Shown here: positions 9,799 to 19,578 of the stretch, piece after piece
Position numbering within the stretch: the stretch's first letter is position 1
Layout: the number at the start of each line of letters is the position of its first letter
NCBI RefSeq assembly: GCF_001039355.2
Contig: NW_019775492.1
Span: 237,561 to 264,844, forward strand
Source of the DNA: Lingula anatina
Lineage: Eukaryota > Brachiopoda > Lingulata > Lingulida > Lingulidae
DNA length: 27,284 bases
Direction: 5' to 3'
Notes under the pieces: model-generated
Databases searched by the model: none
The model's input: the letters and a program-made list of their open reading frames with translations, nothing else
What the model was told of the DNA's origin: nothing
Position numbers and translations under genes: made by a program

Positions 9799-11595
9799 GC
9801 ATTCATTTAAACACATTGTACAACTAGAAGAAAATAAATCCACACCAGTCTCACAGATAAGAAAAAACTCTTACCAAGTGAAAGTTTTACAAAAAAGTCA
9901 CAGAAGTGATGCTTGGTCTATACCAGTACATAAACAGTAGAAAACATTTTTTATTAAAAAATTGCTCAAGGTAGATGCGGAGAGAAACAAGTGGTCACAA
10001 AACTAGCTAAACAAATGAATATGCTTATCACTGCCATTTTTGTTTGCAGCCATTTTGAACTCCAATATGACTAAAAAAAAAAGTGCAAAGAATTCTTCCC
10101 ACACTCCCCTATCATAGGTGAAATTATTATTATGAGGAAAAAGATTTCAAGTAATATGCAGAAGGCAAAAGTAGTGAGCAAGGGAGGGTGTGGGGCAACC
10201 AGTGGGGAGTTAATCTATCAAGGTACATCGATTTGGATGTCCCTTTTCTGAGGGTAGAGGTTCTCCTGCCCAAGGTTTCTGCCATAGAGTGGAAATTTAT
10301 CAAGCCACAACATGAAAGTGTCTGTAGGTCGTACTGTATCATCTACTAAAATAACACCATGATGTTTTCTTGTAAATTACAAAATGATAATAATAATGTA
10401 TAAATAAAAGATCACAGTCATGGTCACTAAGGGAGTAATTCTGAAAAAAGAAGTCTCATAAAAGGCAAGGTGGTGGACAAGGGAACTGCCCTGGGATGCT
10501 GCGGCACACAGTGTAGAGTTAACTTCTCAAGATACACTGATATGGACGTCCCTTATCTAAGGGTGGAGATTCTCCTGCCCAAGGGCTCCACCATTGAGTG
10601 GAAATTTATCAATGCAGAAAATAGAACTGTCAGTCTTATTCACTAAATTAACTCAATAATGATCCCAGGAGAAAAGGCTTTGTTGTAAATTGCAAAGCAA
10701 TATGATAATGAAAAAATAACAAAAGATAACAGCCATGGCCACAGAAAATGGTTTTAAAAAATAGCCTAGTAAAATACAGTGGTGGACCATGGAACTGCCC
10801 AGGGATGCTGAGAAACACAGCCATGGTACACTGATATGAACGTTCCTTATCTAAGGGTAGAGATTCTTATGCCAAAGGGCTCCACCATAGAGTGGAAATT
10901 ATTATCAATGCAGAAAATGGATTAGCCAGTCTTATTCACTAAAATAACTCAATAATGATCCTAGATTAAAAAGACTTTCTTATAATTTGCAAAGCAATAT
11001 GAAAATGAAAGATTAATAAAAGATAACAGCCATGGCCACAGAAAATGATTTAAAAAAACCAGCCCTGTAAAATGCAAGGTTGTGGACCATGGAACTGCCC
11101 AGGGATTCTGAGGAACACAGCGTAGAGTTAACTTCTCAAGATACACTGATAAGGACATCCTTATCTAAGGGTGGAGATTCTTCTGCCCAAGGGCTCAACC
11201 ATAGAGTGGAAATTAATCAATGCAGAAAAAAAAAAAAAAGAAGTGTCAGTTTCAAAAAACCATAAAATGTGAAAGTCTATACTTAACCCAAAAAGTGGGT
11301 ATTGGTAATTATTACTTTGCATGTCATGCTTTATTTGGAATGCATGTGCAATGTTTTAATTTGATATATATAAGCATGGTAGCCGTCAGGTTGCATGTCA
11401 ATTATCATATGTAAATAAGAATCAATCATAAAAGACAAGGCAGAGTCTCACAAGAGAGACAAAGGTAGAGGGACAGATACACTGATACTTGCAGAGACCT
11501 GAATCTTGTACTAAACTGTACAATTGAAGCAAACCATCACCTGGATAATTGGTGAAAGTAATCCTTAATATAGGGAAAACATCTTAAAGGCAAAA

Positions 11596-12170
11596 GTAGT
11601 GGGCAGGGGAACTGTCCTTGGAGGCCAGGACACATAGTGGAGCAACCACTTCCTCAATGCAGACCTACTCTTACCCAAGGGATCCACATTTGAGTGGAGG
11701 TACATGTACAATGGCTGTAGGCAGGGGAACTGTCCTTGGAAGCTGCGACACAGAGAGACAACCACATCCTCAATGCAGACCTACTCTCACCTAAGGGATC
11801 CGCATTTGAGTGGCGGTACAATGGCTGTGGGCAGGTGAACTGTCCTTGGAAGATGGGACACACAGTGAGACAACCACATCCTCAATGCAGACCTACTCTT
11901 ACCCAAGGGATCCACATTTGAGTGGAGGTACAATGGCTGTAGGCAGGGGAACTGTCCTTGGAAGCTGCGACACAGTGAGACAACCACATCCTCAATGCAG
12001 ACCTACTCTCACATAAGGGATCCGCATTTGAGTGGCGGTACAATGGCATGGGCAGGTGAACTGTCCTTAGAAGATGGGACACACAGTGAGACAACCACAT
12101 CCTCAATGCAGACCTACTCTCACCTAAGGGATCAGCATTTGAGTGGCGGTACAATGGCATGGGCAGGCCC
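11596..12170. repeat. Minisatellite, six copies of about 110 bp (copy B)
   Basis: Units start at about 11599, 11717, 11827, 11939, 12048 and 12157, with the same core as the 8041-8570 array (ACTGTCCTTGGA, CAATGCAGACCTACTCT, ATTTGAGTGG). Alternating sub-types, GCTGCGACAC and GATGGGACAC, show that two-unit blocks were duplicated together. The last unit is cut off by unrelated sequence just before the N at 12202. Confidence 0.88.
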
Positions 12171-12201
12171 CCGTTTCACAAAAAAACTTAAGTCGGTTTC
12201 C

Positions 12202-12202
12202 N
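12202..12202. other. Second single N, with odd sequence on its left side
   Basis: Between the truncated minisatellite unit and the N is about 30 bp (12169-12201, containing CCCGTTTCACAAAAAAACTT) that has no counterpart in copy A. After the N the sequence resumes with GTGGAACAACCACCTCC, matching copy A at about 8527. This looks like a contig end or a local collapse within the array. Confidence 0.8.
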
Positions 12203-12983
12203 GTGGAACAACCACCTCCTATCCTCCTTCTCCACACTTGAGAGGAAGTACTAAGGGGCATTGATCTGGGAGACTTGGACACACAAAAGGGAAAAGGGAG
12301 AGAGGAGTTCAACTTTAAATTCTATCATATGCAACCTCAAGTATCCTCATTTTCTATTTAACACTTCAATTTGGAAGCGAGTAAATTAATTATTGCTTTT
12401 GTTGCCCCTTGATTGAAAGCAACTTTTACTTTGTTGAACTTGAAATTCTCTCTCTCAAAAGTAGTTGGTAGGCTGATGAATAAAAAAGGCAATACAAAAT
12501 TCCTTTCAGGCTGTCAATTAACTTTGCTTTAAGTGCATAACTGATAAGATAATAACTAGTTAATAATTATCCAACTATAAGATTGGGTCAGAAAGGGATA
12601 AAGACAGTGATTAGGCTGTTGGGGAGGGGGGGGGGGGTACACAGGTAGAAACATTCCCGACCCCTTGATATTGCTAAGGTACAGAAAAATAAAGTAACTT
12701 TTTAAGTTTTACACTATACACCTAAGCAAAGGGCGAACCATATTGACATTCCTCTTCAGTTCTGTACATTTCATGCAAAGAAAATGGCCATACTTTGACA
12801 AACACCTGTTGGTAAGGAACATAACAAATAGATTCACGCTCTATGCACCATTTCTGAACCAAACATTAGATATCTAAGTTATTTAAGTTGATTACAATTT
12901 AGCAAGAATCCCCTCCGAGAAACAAAAGATTGATTCGTATAGTTAGTAGGGTCTGGGAATGGTCCCTTCATTATTTTCCTGGG

Positions 12984-13021
<38 letters not shown>

Positions 13022-13704
13022 CTGTGTGTGTCCATCTTGGAGGTTACTCAACCTTTCTTCTTGTTCATGTCTTCCATGTAAAAGTTCAGAATGGCGGCAG
13101 GCCTTCCAGTTGGTCTGTTAACTTTAGATGCTTTGATTGTCACCTGTACATCCAAGGCGAAAATCAATAATTCGCTTTTCGATAAGTGTCTGTAAAAGAG
13201 CTCTTATTAAGTTCTATACTATAGTGGCTAGTTCCATTGTGGTAGCAATCTTGGCCCCAGTTTCATCAACACTAGATAGCACTATCCTCTGTGTCACTAA
13301 GCGTGACGTGACCAAAAATTTGGTAAGAAGGTCCAGAGTCAGAGATCTATGTAATAAGTTTATAATATCATCAATTCTATTTTAAAAATATATGTGGTCA
13401 TTCCACGAGAGGTTTCTGTTGCCAGAAGAAATCTGAAAGAAAAATAGTATTAGTTCATGCATAAAAATTACAGCAGATGTCATCGTGAATTGAAAAAAAA
13501 AAAAAAAAAAAAAAATTTGGAAGTCAAATTAACAGTAGCATCACTGAGAGCATCCGAGTCCAATTCCACTGCTGACATTAGTACTGACACAACCAGATTT
13601 ATCAGTTCAGCCTCAGAATCCAGATTTCGCATAGAGACAGATGAAAACAAAACGGCAAACAACTTTTACAATTTAGTGTTTTTTTTTTTTTTAATCAATG
13701 TTCT

Positions 13705-13854
13705 TGTAGTGGCACTGATCCCGGAACTGATAGTAGAGTCGGCCCATGCGCAGCTGGCGTGCTCTCTCGATGTTAGCGTCATACCAAGTGACTCAACCTA
13801 ATTTCAGGTAGGCATATCTCCCCCGATCGTGAGTTAAAGTTTCACATCGGCACA
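13705..13854 (+). mobile_element. Possible solo LTR followed by a primer-binding-site-like sequence
   Basis: A segment starting TGTAGTGGCACTGATCC and ending CATCGGCACA (TG...CA ends) is followed, after TTAT, by TGGTGGCAGCAGTGGGAT at 13859-13876. That string resembles the TGG...AGTGGGAT primer-binding sites of some Gypsy-type retrotransposons (from memory). No gag/pol coding sequence and no second LTR were found in the window, so at most a remnant is present. The 150-bp length is short for an LTR. Confidence 0.3.
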
Positions 13855-14473
13855 TTATTGGTGGCAGCAGTGGGATTAACAACCTAAGGCAACTTTTTGT
13901 GTAATTTTTTGAGCTCGCACGCAGTTATTGCCATAATAATAGCGTTTTTAGCGGAGCTCGAAATTCGTCTGCTATAGTACACACTAACGCACGTATCGAT
14001 CCCAACGTCGTTCTACTGTACGTACTGAGGCATATTGTAAAATAAATAGTCACAAGCACATTGCATCGTGATGAGAACGTCTAGAGCGCAACTGAAACAA
14101 TCTTCATAATGCGTGCCACTTTTGGGTCCAGATGTACTCCCATCTCGTCGAAATAAAGTTTGAATGACGTTTTACAAAGTCTCAAATTGCTCCCATGTAG
14201 GGTTTTTCAGCCTCATCATCTCATTATTAGTGTAGCATTTCCGACTTTTTACAGTTATCACACAGCAGAAAGAATTCAACGGCATTTTAAAGGGAATCAA
14301 TCAAAGTACAACCATCTTCGTTTTTACTCCTAATGAAGAACCTAGTCTATAATTTATAGACTCACTGCAGAGAAAGTTTGATATTAATTCCGGCGTCTTC
14401 AACGTCATGACGTATTTCACGCTCAGCGCGCGCTAATGTGTTGGCTTTTCCTGGAAAATTGAGTACAGCACTC

Positions 14474-14912
14474 GATAGAGGGCAGTATTCATTGCCATCA
14501 AGATTTGTCAAATATTGAAATAGTGGGCAAAGGGGTGTGGGAACTGTCCAGTTATTTGTCTCAAATTCAACAGACGACCTAATAAGTCAGCAGACACAAA
14601 TGATGGAAAATGTCGGATACAAAAGTTGAAAAAAATATTGGAAGTACGAAAATGATTGAAAAATACTGGTACCTAGACGCACTCTCCTAGTACCTGCCGC
14701 TGCTACGGGCCCTAGCTAACCTTGCTGGAAATGCTAGAATGCAATTCCAGTTGTAACTCGTAAGTTTGTCAAAATGCATCGGGAGGTGTTTTTTTTTTCT
14801 TTTGATTACAATAACAATTCTTATGGTTCAGCGATTTTCTTACTTTTGAGAAATTAACCTGAATTTTACCTTGGAATTTTATTTAAAACGATATTTCATA
14901 CTGCCACCTATC
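14474..14912. repeat. Possible MITE with imperfect inverted ends
   Basis: CGATAGAGGGCAGT at 14474-14487 is mirrored by ACTGCCACCTATCG near 14899-14912 (two mismatches). A GAGGGCAGT-type end is common in small invertebrate DNA elements. No target-site duplication is obvious and the interior shows no further symmetry, so this is tentative. Confidence 0.25.
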
Positions 14913-15281
14913 GTCAATATAAGCACAACACTACGGCGCAGACGATGGAAAAAGCTTTTACCAAAGTTTTAGTTGCCAAAAGTATAAAGTTAGCAACAAG
15001 GTAGTAAACCTAAAAGAATTTTTAACACTGTTGATATTTTTTCTCAATTTAAGTACGTTTTGGGGGATAAGTCAACCTGAAACATCCTTTTCTCGCCTGT
15101 TTCGTAAAAAATTAAGAGTGAAGCATCACCAGCGATAGCACGAAATATATCTGAAATGAAATGGCTGTGCACATTAAGGTTTGCAGATTAAGGTTTGCGG
15201 GTTGCTTTGACTGTACACAGCACTTATTATTGAATGTTCTGGGTATACACTAGGCAAAAGAGGTGTCTTTTTCACTTTCAG

Positions 15282-15413
15282 TTCCAAGATGATGCAGTGA
15301 AGCCAGCATGTTGTCCATGTTTTGCCAAAAAATTAAGAAGAATAATCTTTCAATGAATTTTATCAGTGGTCACATCATAGTATTTCTGATTTGGCTCCTA
15401 GCCATGCTGATAG
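15282..15413 (+). CDS. Lectin mosaic gene, exon with start codon and signal peptide
   Basis: The exon follows the acceptor GTCTTTTTCACTTTCAG. Coding starts at the ATG at 15308 and runs to the donor ATAG|GTAGGA at 15414, ending in phase 1 (35 codons plus one base). An in-frame TGA lies upstream within the exon. The product begins MLSMFCQKIKK and contains the hydrophobic core HIIVFLIWLLAMLI, which fits a signal peptide or signal anchor. A second Met (NLS-M-NFIS, 15353) would give a more usual signal-peptide length. The split codon G|AT joins the exon at 16313 to give MLI-DGVSSSACPSGW, placing the lectin domain directly after the hydrophobic segment. A tiny upstream ATG-ATG-CAG-TGA (15290-15301) lies in the leader. 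No homologue was checked. Confidence 0.65.
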
Positions 15414-16312
15414 GTAGGAAAACTTTTGTTGAATAAAATCAATTCAATGATATTTCATACATTATATTTTTTGTCACAACAACATCGATTTAACGCACAC
15501 CCAATGTTTTCATAATTATAGATATTTCAGTGAAAATGTGTAGAAATGAATTTAGGTTAGATGAATATGGATTGAATGATCCACTTTAATGATTATTGAA
15601 TAAAACTGTCAGTACTTTTTCATGAATGGCTAGCTTGCTGTTTTAGAGTTGAGCTCTCTATCTCTCATCTGCTACAGCGGAAACAGTTAAACTAATGAAT
15701 GTGGACTGGTGCCAGCAAATTAAATTACACAAAATATTATTTTTATATTGTGGTTTCAAAGAAAAATTTAAGGATTCTGGCATCAGACAATGGGGGTGTG
15801 GATCTTAGTTACCATATTATTATTATTATTATTATTTTTCTTTTACAGATCTTCATCTCCCTACTCAGCCCCAGTAGATGGACTCATCACTACCCTTCAG
15901 TAGACATCTTATGATCATCTCGCTGTTATTCTACACTCCCTCTCCCAGTGGATGGACTCATCACTATCCTTTAATTAGTAGACATGATATGATCACCTCT
16001 CTGTTATTCCACACTCCCACCCTGTCCCAGTGGATGGTCTCATCACTATCCTATTGTAGACATCATATGATCACCTTCCTGTTATTCTACACTCCCTGTC
16101 CCAGTGGATGGACTCGTCACTATCCTTTAGTATACATCATATGATCATCTTCCTGTTATTCTACACTCCCTGTCCCAGTGGATGGACTCGTCACTATCCT
16201 TTAGTATACATCATATGATCATCTTCCTGTTATTCTACACTCCCTGTCCCAGTGGATGGACTCTAAGTAGACAGGTGTTACATGTATCCCTGACAAATAT
16301 TCTTTACTTCAG
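15414..16312 (+). other. Intron 1 of the lectin gene
   Basis: A phase-1 intron of 899 bp. Its last third is the 74-bp tandem array derived from the following exon (about 15855-16300). A short ATT repeat (about 15817-15836) precedes the array. No additional exon was recognised. Confidence 0.6.
15855..16300 (+). repeat. Six-copy 74-bp array derived from the 5' part of the CTLD exon
   Basis: The marker CCAGTGGATGG (first copy CCAGTAGATGG) recurs at 15871, 15945, 16027, 16101, 16175 and 16249, then at 16337 inside the real exon. Each unit continues with a sequence like TCATCACTATCC, then TAGACATCATATGATC, which aligns with the exon's TCATAATGTCACAGTAGGCAGATGTTATATGG. The unit closest to the exon (16249-16290) is especially like it (GTAGACAGGTGTTACATG). 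The first copy of the lectin motif CPSGW is thus echoed in the intron, but the units have lost the frame and the downstream cysteines. Confidence 0.85.
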
Positions 16313-16496
16313 ATGGTGTGTCCTCTTCTGCCTGTCCCAGTGGATGGTTTCATAATGTCACAGTAGGCAGATGTTATATGGTGTCCAGTGGTCAAGAAGT
16401 GTTCATGGGGGCATTTGGTAAATGCTATAAAATGGATGCAAAACAAACCATGCCAAAGACTGAAGATTTACAGGCAGCAGTGGAAGCTTTAGTAAC
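16313..16496 (+). CDS. C-type lectin domain, first half (lectin mosaic gene)
   Basis: An exon of 184 bp (phase 1 in, phase 2 out) with acceptor TTTACTTCAG and donor GTAAC|GTACGT. It encodes SSSACPSGWFHNVTVGRCYM through KCYKMDAKQTMPKTEDLQAA and EALVT. CPSGW...GRCY is the N-terminal cysteine pair of long-form CTLDs. KCYKMDAK...MPKTED matches the C-x-x-x-x-A...LP part with the first core cysteine, followed by the helix QAAVEAL. NVT is a potential N-glycosylation site. A competing donor at 16501 (GTAC|GTATGT) has the better consensus but would break the frame with the next CTLD exon, so the 16497 donor is preferred. If unspliced, the open frame would run on to 16629 without a lectin pattern. Confidence 0.82.
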
Positions 16497-16970
16497 GTAC
16501 GTATGTTCATTAAATGAAGGGGACAAATGTTATCTTTTTTATAAGTGCTTATACCACTTCTCGTGGAACTATATAATGACAAGTGGTGCTTTAAGTGGTC
16601 TTACTTCTATTTCCTTTCTATACAAATGAGGTCATTGCGAAAGCATGTGCGCACTTGCGCATCTGTTCTCTTCACTTCTGTTTTATTGTCGATCGCGCAT
16701 GGCACGTGTGGCCAGAGAGCAGCACATAACTCAAGGAATATTATGGCTGATAACTTATTAAGGTTGAAAGTAGACCAAAAGTAAAAAAAAAAATGCCGCA
16801 TGACCACAAAACCTTCCGATGGAAAGTCAAAAGAAAGTGGTGACACATCACTTATTATAACACAGAATCGAGAATTGCCACTGAGTAACATTTATGTGGG
16901 AAATGAAAATGGCGCATCCACGATTGCCGATAATGCCACGACTGTGGTGGGAAAATCAGTGCAGCATTGA

Positions 16971-17064
16971 ATTAAAGGGATAATAACTCTTGGTATGAGA
17001 TCTATATTTCACAATAAAAACATTGTGAACAACTCATAGAAATATAATATATTCTGTTGTACCA

Positions 17065-17098
<34 letters not shown>

Positions 17099-17347
17099 CG
17101 GCAGTTATAGCTATTATTCTGATAACTGAGCTTGTCATTGGACCACAAGACCTCCATAGATGGCTATACCCTGTTATAATCTCTTAAGAGATTATAACAA
17201 ACAAACAAACTTTTTAGAAAAAAAAAACAGGGACTAACTTTGAATGTAAAAATTGATTCATTAAATATTGGTAAGTATGGGAAAATTGTTGTCTACTCCA
17301 GGAAAATTCATTTTTTGGCCAAAACGAAGAGTTATTATCCCTTTAAT
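16971..17347. mobile_element. MITE-like element with 21-bp perfect TIRs
   Basis: TTAAAGGGATAATAACTCTT begins at 16972 and its exact reverse complement ends at 17346 (21 bp identical including the outer A/T). TTAA lies at each outer edge (16972-16975, 17343-17346), which could be a piggyBac-type target duplication or simply part of the TIR. The interior has a 31-bp A-run (17066-17096) and a perfect 26-bp palindrome at 17173-17198 (centre CTCTTAAGAG). No transposase is encoded. Confidence 0.7.
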
Positions 17348-17788
17348 AGCTGGCTCACTGAAGAATATGCAAGGTATTTTCAGAAGAAAACTTAGTCAGG
17401 TATGATTATCCTATGTTTATTATGTTGAGCAAATCTCTGATGACACATCAGTGTTTAGTGAAGCTTGGAATTCAGATCATATGGTCGATATGGCAGATGC
17501 TGACCATGAAGAAGATGCTCACAAAGTTTTAATTTTTTCAATTTACCTCATGTATTAAAACAAGAATTATTATCAATTTTGTTTTCATGTGTACATGTGA
17601 GGATGGAGGGTGGGAGTAAAAGGACTGATATACTTTTTTGATATCCCACTCATAAAATTTACTGGAATTAATGGAGAAGATCGTCAGTTTTAGAGAAGGG
17701 TAGACCACCTTCTCTTTGCATTGTGGTGTATAACATTGCACTATGGATTAATTCTACTAGGTGACTGCTTTGATAGAAATAAGCTATC

Positions 17789-17850
17789 AACCCAGCGGGC
17801 AAGTTATGTTGTTTTAACGTTGAAACAACATTGAACCATAACCATTGAGA
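17789..17850. repeat. Possible dispersed repeat (AACGTTGAA/AACATTGAA type)
   Basis: The stretch CCCAGCGGGCAAGTTATG followed by AACGTTGAAACAACATTGAA has the periodic (A/C)ACGTTGAAA pattern that I recall from widespread repeats in marine invertebrate genomes. Only one copy is in this window, so the call rests on memory. Confidence 0.3.
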
Positions 17851-17992
17851 AGACATCGGATAAACTTAGGATTTGAAAGTTGTGTCAGCCTCAGATAACA
17901 ACTGCTGCTGGGCTTGACGTTTATTTTTCAGGTGACCTGTCCAGTCAGGCATACTGCAGACAAATTTCACTTATCCCCAGCTAATTTCCACT

Positions 17993-18025
17993 GCCCCCCC
18001 CCCTCCCCCCAAGCCCCCCCCCCTT
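17993..18025 (+). repeat. C-rich low-complexity tract
   Basis: Runs of C broken by single T and AAG. Open frames across it read as proline-rich but have no other support. Confidence 0.85.
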
Positions 18026-18472
18026 CCAAAAAAGTGCATTTTTGTTTTTCAATAGCTAAGCTGGTTCGTTTAGGGGGATATAATGATGCACAGTTTTGCA
18101 TCCTGACTGTGCCATTGTGCAATTCCTGCATTGAAAACGATGTTGTCCCTCATTTTGAGACATGTAGCGCCGCTGAATGTGCAGTGTTACAAAAAATGTC
18201 CGGTAAAATTTAGTTAAAAGCACCCATTTAAAAAACAAAAGAATATCCCCCTTACACTTATCGATTATTCAACATGCGGCCCGACTGAAGCCATATTTGT
18301 TTACCTAGCACGTGTAGTTAGGTGTTCTAAGAGGTCCGTGCGTGGCCGGTTGTAACTTTTATTTGTCTTTTTCAATAAAACCATTACAATGCCTTCTTTA
18401 CTGAACTTATTTGAAGACTAAATGAAAAAACAAAATGATCAGAAAACATGTAATACTCATTAGTAATTGGTT

Positions 18473-18478
18473 TTTATT
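18473..18478 (-). terminator. Candidate poly(A) signal AATAAA for the minus-strand ORF
   Basis: TTTATT on the plus strand reads AATAAA on the minus strand in the context CATCAAATAAAAACC, 142-147 bp after the stop codon of the 18620-18901 ORF. Other AATAAA strings occur at about 18357-18378 on both strands, so the choice is not unique. Confidence 0.35.
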
Positions 18479-18619
18479 TGATGAAACCATCAACAAGAGG
18501 TAAACAATCTAGATCTCTGAAAACCTTGATTACCCAAAACTGAGAAAATGTAAATGAAATTGTCCTCACATACTGTCTAGTACTTATTAATCAGTCTTAC
18601 TGAAAAGAGATTTCATTTC

Positions 18620-18901
18620 TTAATGAAGTAATCTCTTTTTCCTGCGCCACACATTCAGTGCATCCTCATAACTTATCTTACTCCCAAGAATCTTATCTCT
18701 TACACTGTTCGCAGAACATTTTCGTTTGGGTGCTGTCGTACTGGAGCTAGGGCCATAGTTGAAGCCATCGGGGTTGGAAACCTCGTGCGACCTGAGAGTG
18801 AGAGGTGCTAGCACTAGCAGTAACACTACTGTCAGTGTCACTACTACTCGTGTAGTGCAAGGATCGCTGCTCTCAGAAGTTGGTACATTATCTTCCCCCA
18901 T
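18620..18901 (-). CDS. Candidate intronic antisense small ORF with one hydrophobic segment
   Basis: This is a minus-strand ORF of 93 codons starting at 18901 in a favourable context (AAGGAGATGG). It has an acidic N-terminus (MGEDNVPTSESSD), a hydrophobic segment at about residues 19-36 (VVVTLTVVLLLVLAPLTL) and a basic C-terminus (NVWRRKKRLLH). I do not recognise the family. An AATAAA lies about 140 bp after the stop on the same strand (18473-18478), and a CCAAT cluster lies about 190-260 bp upstream. A 14-codon upstream ORF (18966-19010, MPPKKILTRP...) precedes it. The hydrophobic segment is encoded by a near-repetitive AGT/GCT stretch that reads as serine-rich in another frame, so the segment could be accidental. 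It may be a real small gene, a retrocopy or chance. Confidence 0.3.
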   Translation of the reverse strand: MGEDNVPTSESSDPCTTRVVVTLTVVLLLVLAPLTLRSHEVSNPDGFNYGPSSSTTAPKRKCSANSVRDKILGSKISYEDALNVWRRKKRLLH

Positions 18902-19086
18902 CTCCTTTGAGACTTCTTCCTGAACGTTGAACGGACCCTTAGACGAAGCGGTTGAAGTAAATAAACTAACTAATGTAGGCTGGTCTGGTGAGAATCTTTT
19001 TCGGCGGCATTTTTCTTTTCACTTCATCAAAGTGCTGCTTGAAAAAATCCCATTTGCTTTCAGAATGAAAAGCAAGGTTACTTCTA

Positions 19087-19238
19087 ATTGGATAAACATG
19101 ACCTATAAACTGATTGGCCAATAAGATATCAGCTTTTATTTCATTAGCATATCTATTGGGACGATGAGCTCATTGCTCTCGGCAAACTTCGGCGATTGCG
19201 TTCGATAACTTCCGAATTCGTTCCTGAGAAGTCTTCAG
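19087..19238. promoter_or_regulatory. Candidate CCAAT-box promoter, possibly bidirectional
   Basis: Four CCAAT/ATTGG motifs occur within 73 bp: ATTGG at 19087, 19113 and 19155 and CCAAT at 19118. An octamer-like ATTAGCAT is at 19143. CCAAT boxes bind NF-Y and cluster in compact promoters. On the plus side a GC-richer stretch ends in GAAGTCTTCAG|GTATGAG (donor at 19239), which looks like the end of an untranslated first exon. On the minus side lies the candidate ORF at 18901. Transcription in either direction is inferred only. Confidence 0.35.
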
Positions 19239-19390
19239 GTATGAGAGGAAAATTACGCTAATCAGTTGACGATTATTTTATTGACGAGTAGATTCTTTTT
19301 AAAAACGCGAGGTATAACAAAATCATGTGCCCTTATGGCGCTCAAACAGGGCTTTTTATGCGCAATGGCGCGTTCCTTCCCAATCACTGC

Positions 19391-19441
<51 letters not shown>
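19391..19441. repeat. TA/AC dinucleotide microsatellite
   Basis: About eight TA repeats followed by about 17 AC repeats, directly abutting the long palindrome at 19444. Confidence 0.95.
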
Positions 19442-19443
<2 letters not shown>

Positions 19444-19444
<1 letters not shown>

Positions 19445-19530
19445 GCCACGGGCAATCAGGCAATCCTGTTTTGTTGAGCCCTGATATATATCAGGGCTCA
19501 ACAAAACAGGATTGCCTGATTGCCCGTTGC

Positions 19531-19531
<1 letters not shown>
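19444..19531. repeat. 88-bp near-perfect palindrome between microsatellites
   Basis: The arms meet at CTGATATATATCAG (centre 19487/19488). The inner 76 bp (19450-19525) are perfectly self-complementary and the whole 88 bp has one mismatched pair (19447/19528). The arm carries GGGCAATCAGGC and TTTTGTTGAGCCC. It is flanked by AC and TA microsatellites, and would form a hairpin or cruciform with a 38-bp uninterrupted stem. Confidence 0.92.
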
Positions 19532-19532
<1 letters not shown>

Positions 19533-19575
<43 letters not shown>

Positions 19576-19578
19576 TAT
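19533..19578. repeat. TA microsatellite
   Basis: A TA run between the palindrome and the first copy of the direct duplication. A similar TA run (about 19873-19890) precedes the second copy. Confidence 0.95.

Larger units (their letters stand above)
9799..13561. repeat. Large duplicated block, copy B
   Basis: The counterpart of 5531-9797. It has the same order of modules: left flank, one 708-bp type unit, ~300-bp repeats (units near 10171, 10471, 10781 and 11081), a minisatellite (11596-12170), a G-run (about 12620-12637), a TG microsatellite (12985-13031) and an A-run (13493-13515). It lacks the extra 708-bp unit of copy A and has an extra minisatellite unit. Such repeat-number differences are common between alleles. 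No gene recognised. Confidence 0.85.
13562..15281. other. Non-coding sequence upstream of the lectin gene
   Basis: This is mostly low-GC sequence with no recognised coding exon. A promoter and untranslated first exon of the downstream lectin gene are expected here because its first coding exon begins at a splice acceptor, but I could not place them. It also contains a possible LTR (13705-13854) and a possible inverted-repeat element (14474-14912). Confidence 0.45.

Noticed and set aside
11565-12312. Open frames on both strands in the copy-B minisatellite
   Set aside because: Same reason as in copy A; they also run across an N.
13457-13801. 114-codon ORF starting before a poly-A run
   Set aside because: It depends on reading the A-run as poly-lysine and ends in the LTR-like segment. 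No recognisable domain.
15878-16144. 88-codon ORF with CPSGW-like repeats
   Set aside because: This is the 74-bp array derived from the CTLD exon. The units lack the later lectin cysteines and shift frame between units.
16318-16629. Single long exon for the lectin N-terminal part to the stop at 16629
   Set aside because: After 16496 the lectin pattern is lost, while splicing at GTACGT to 21203 restores a complete CTLD in frame.
17914-18213. 99-codon ORF starting near a TTTTTCAG acceptor-like site
   Set aside because: It runs across a C-rich tract, giving a proline run, and the cysteines do not match a known module.
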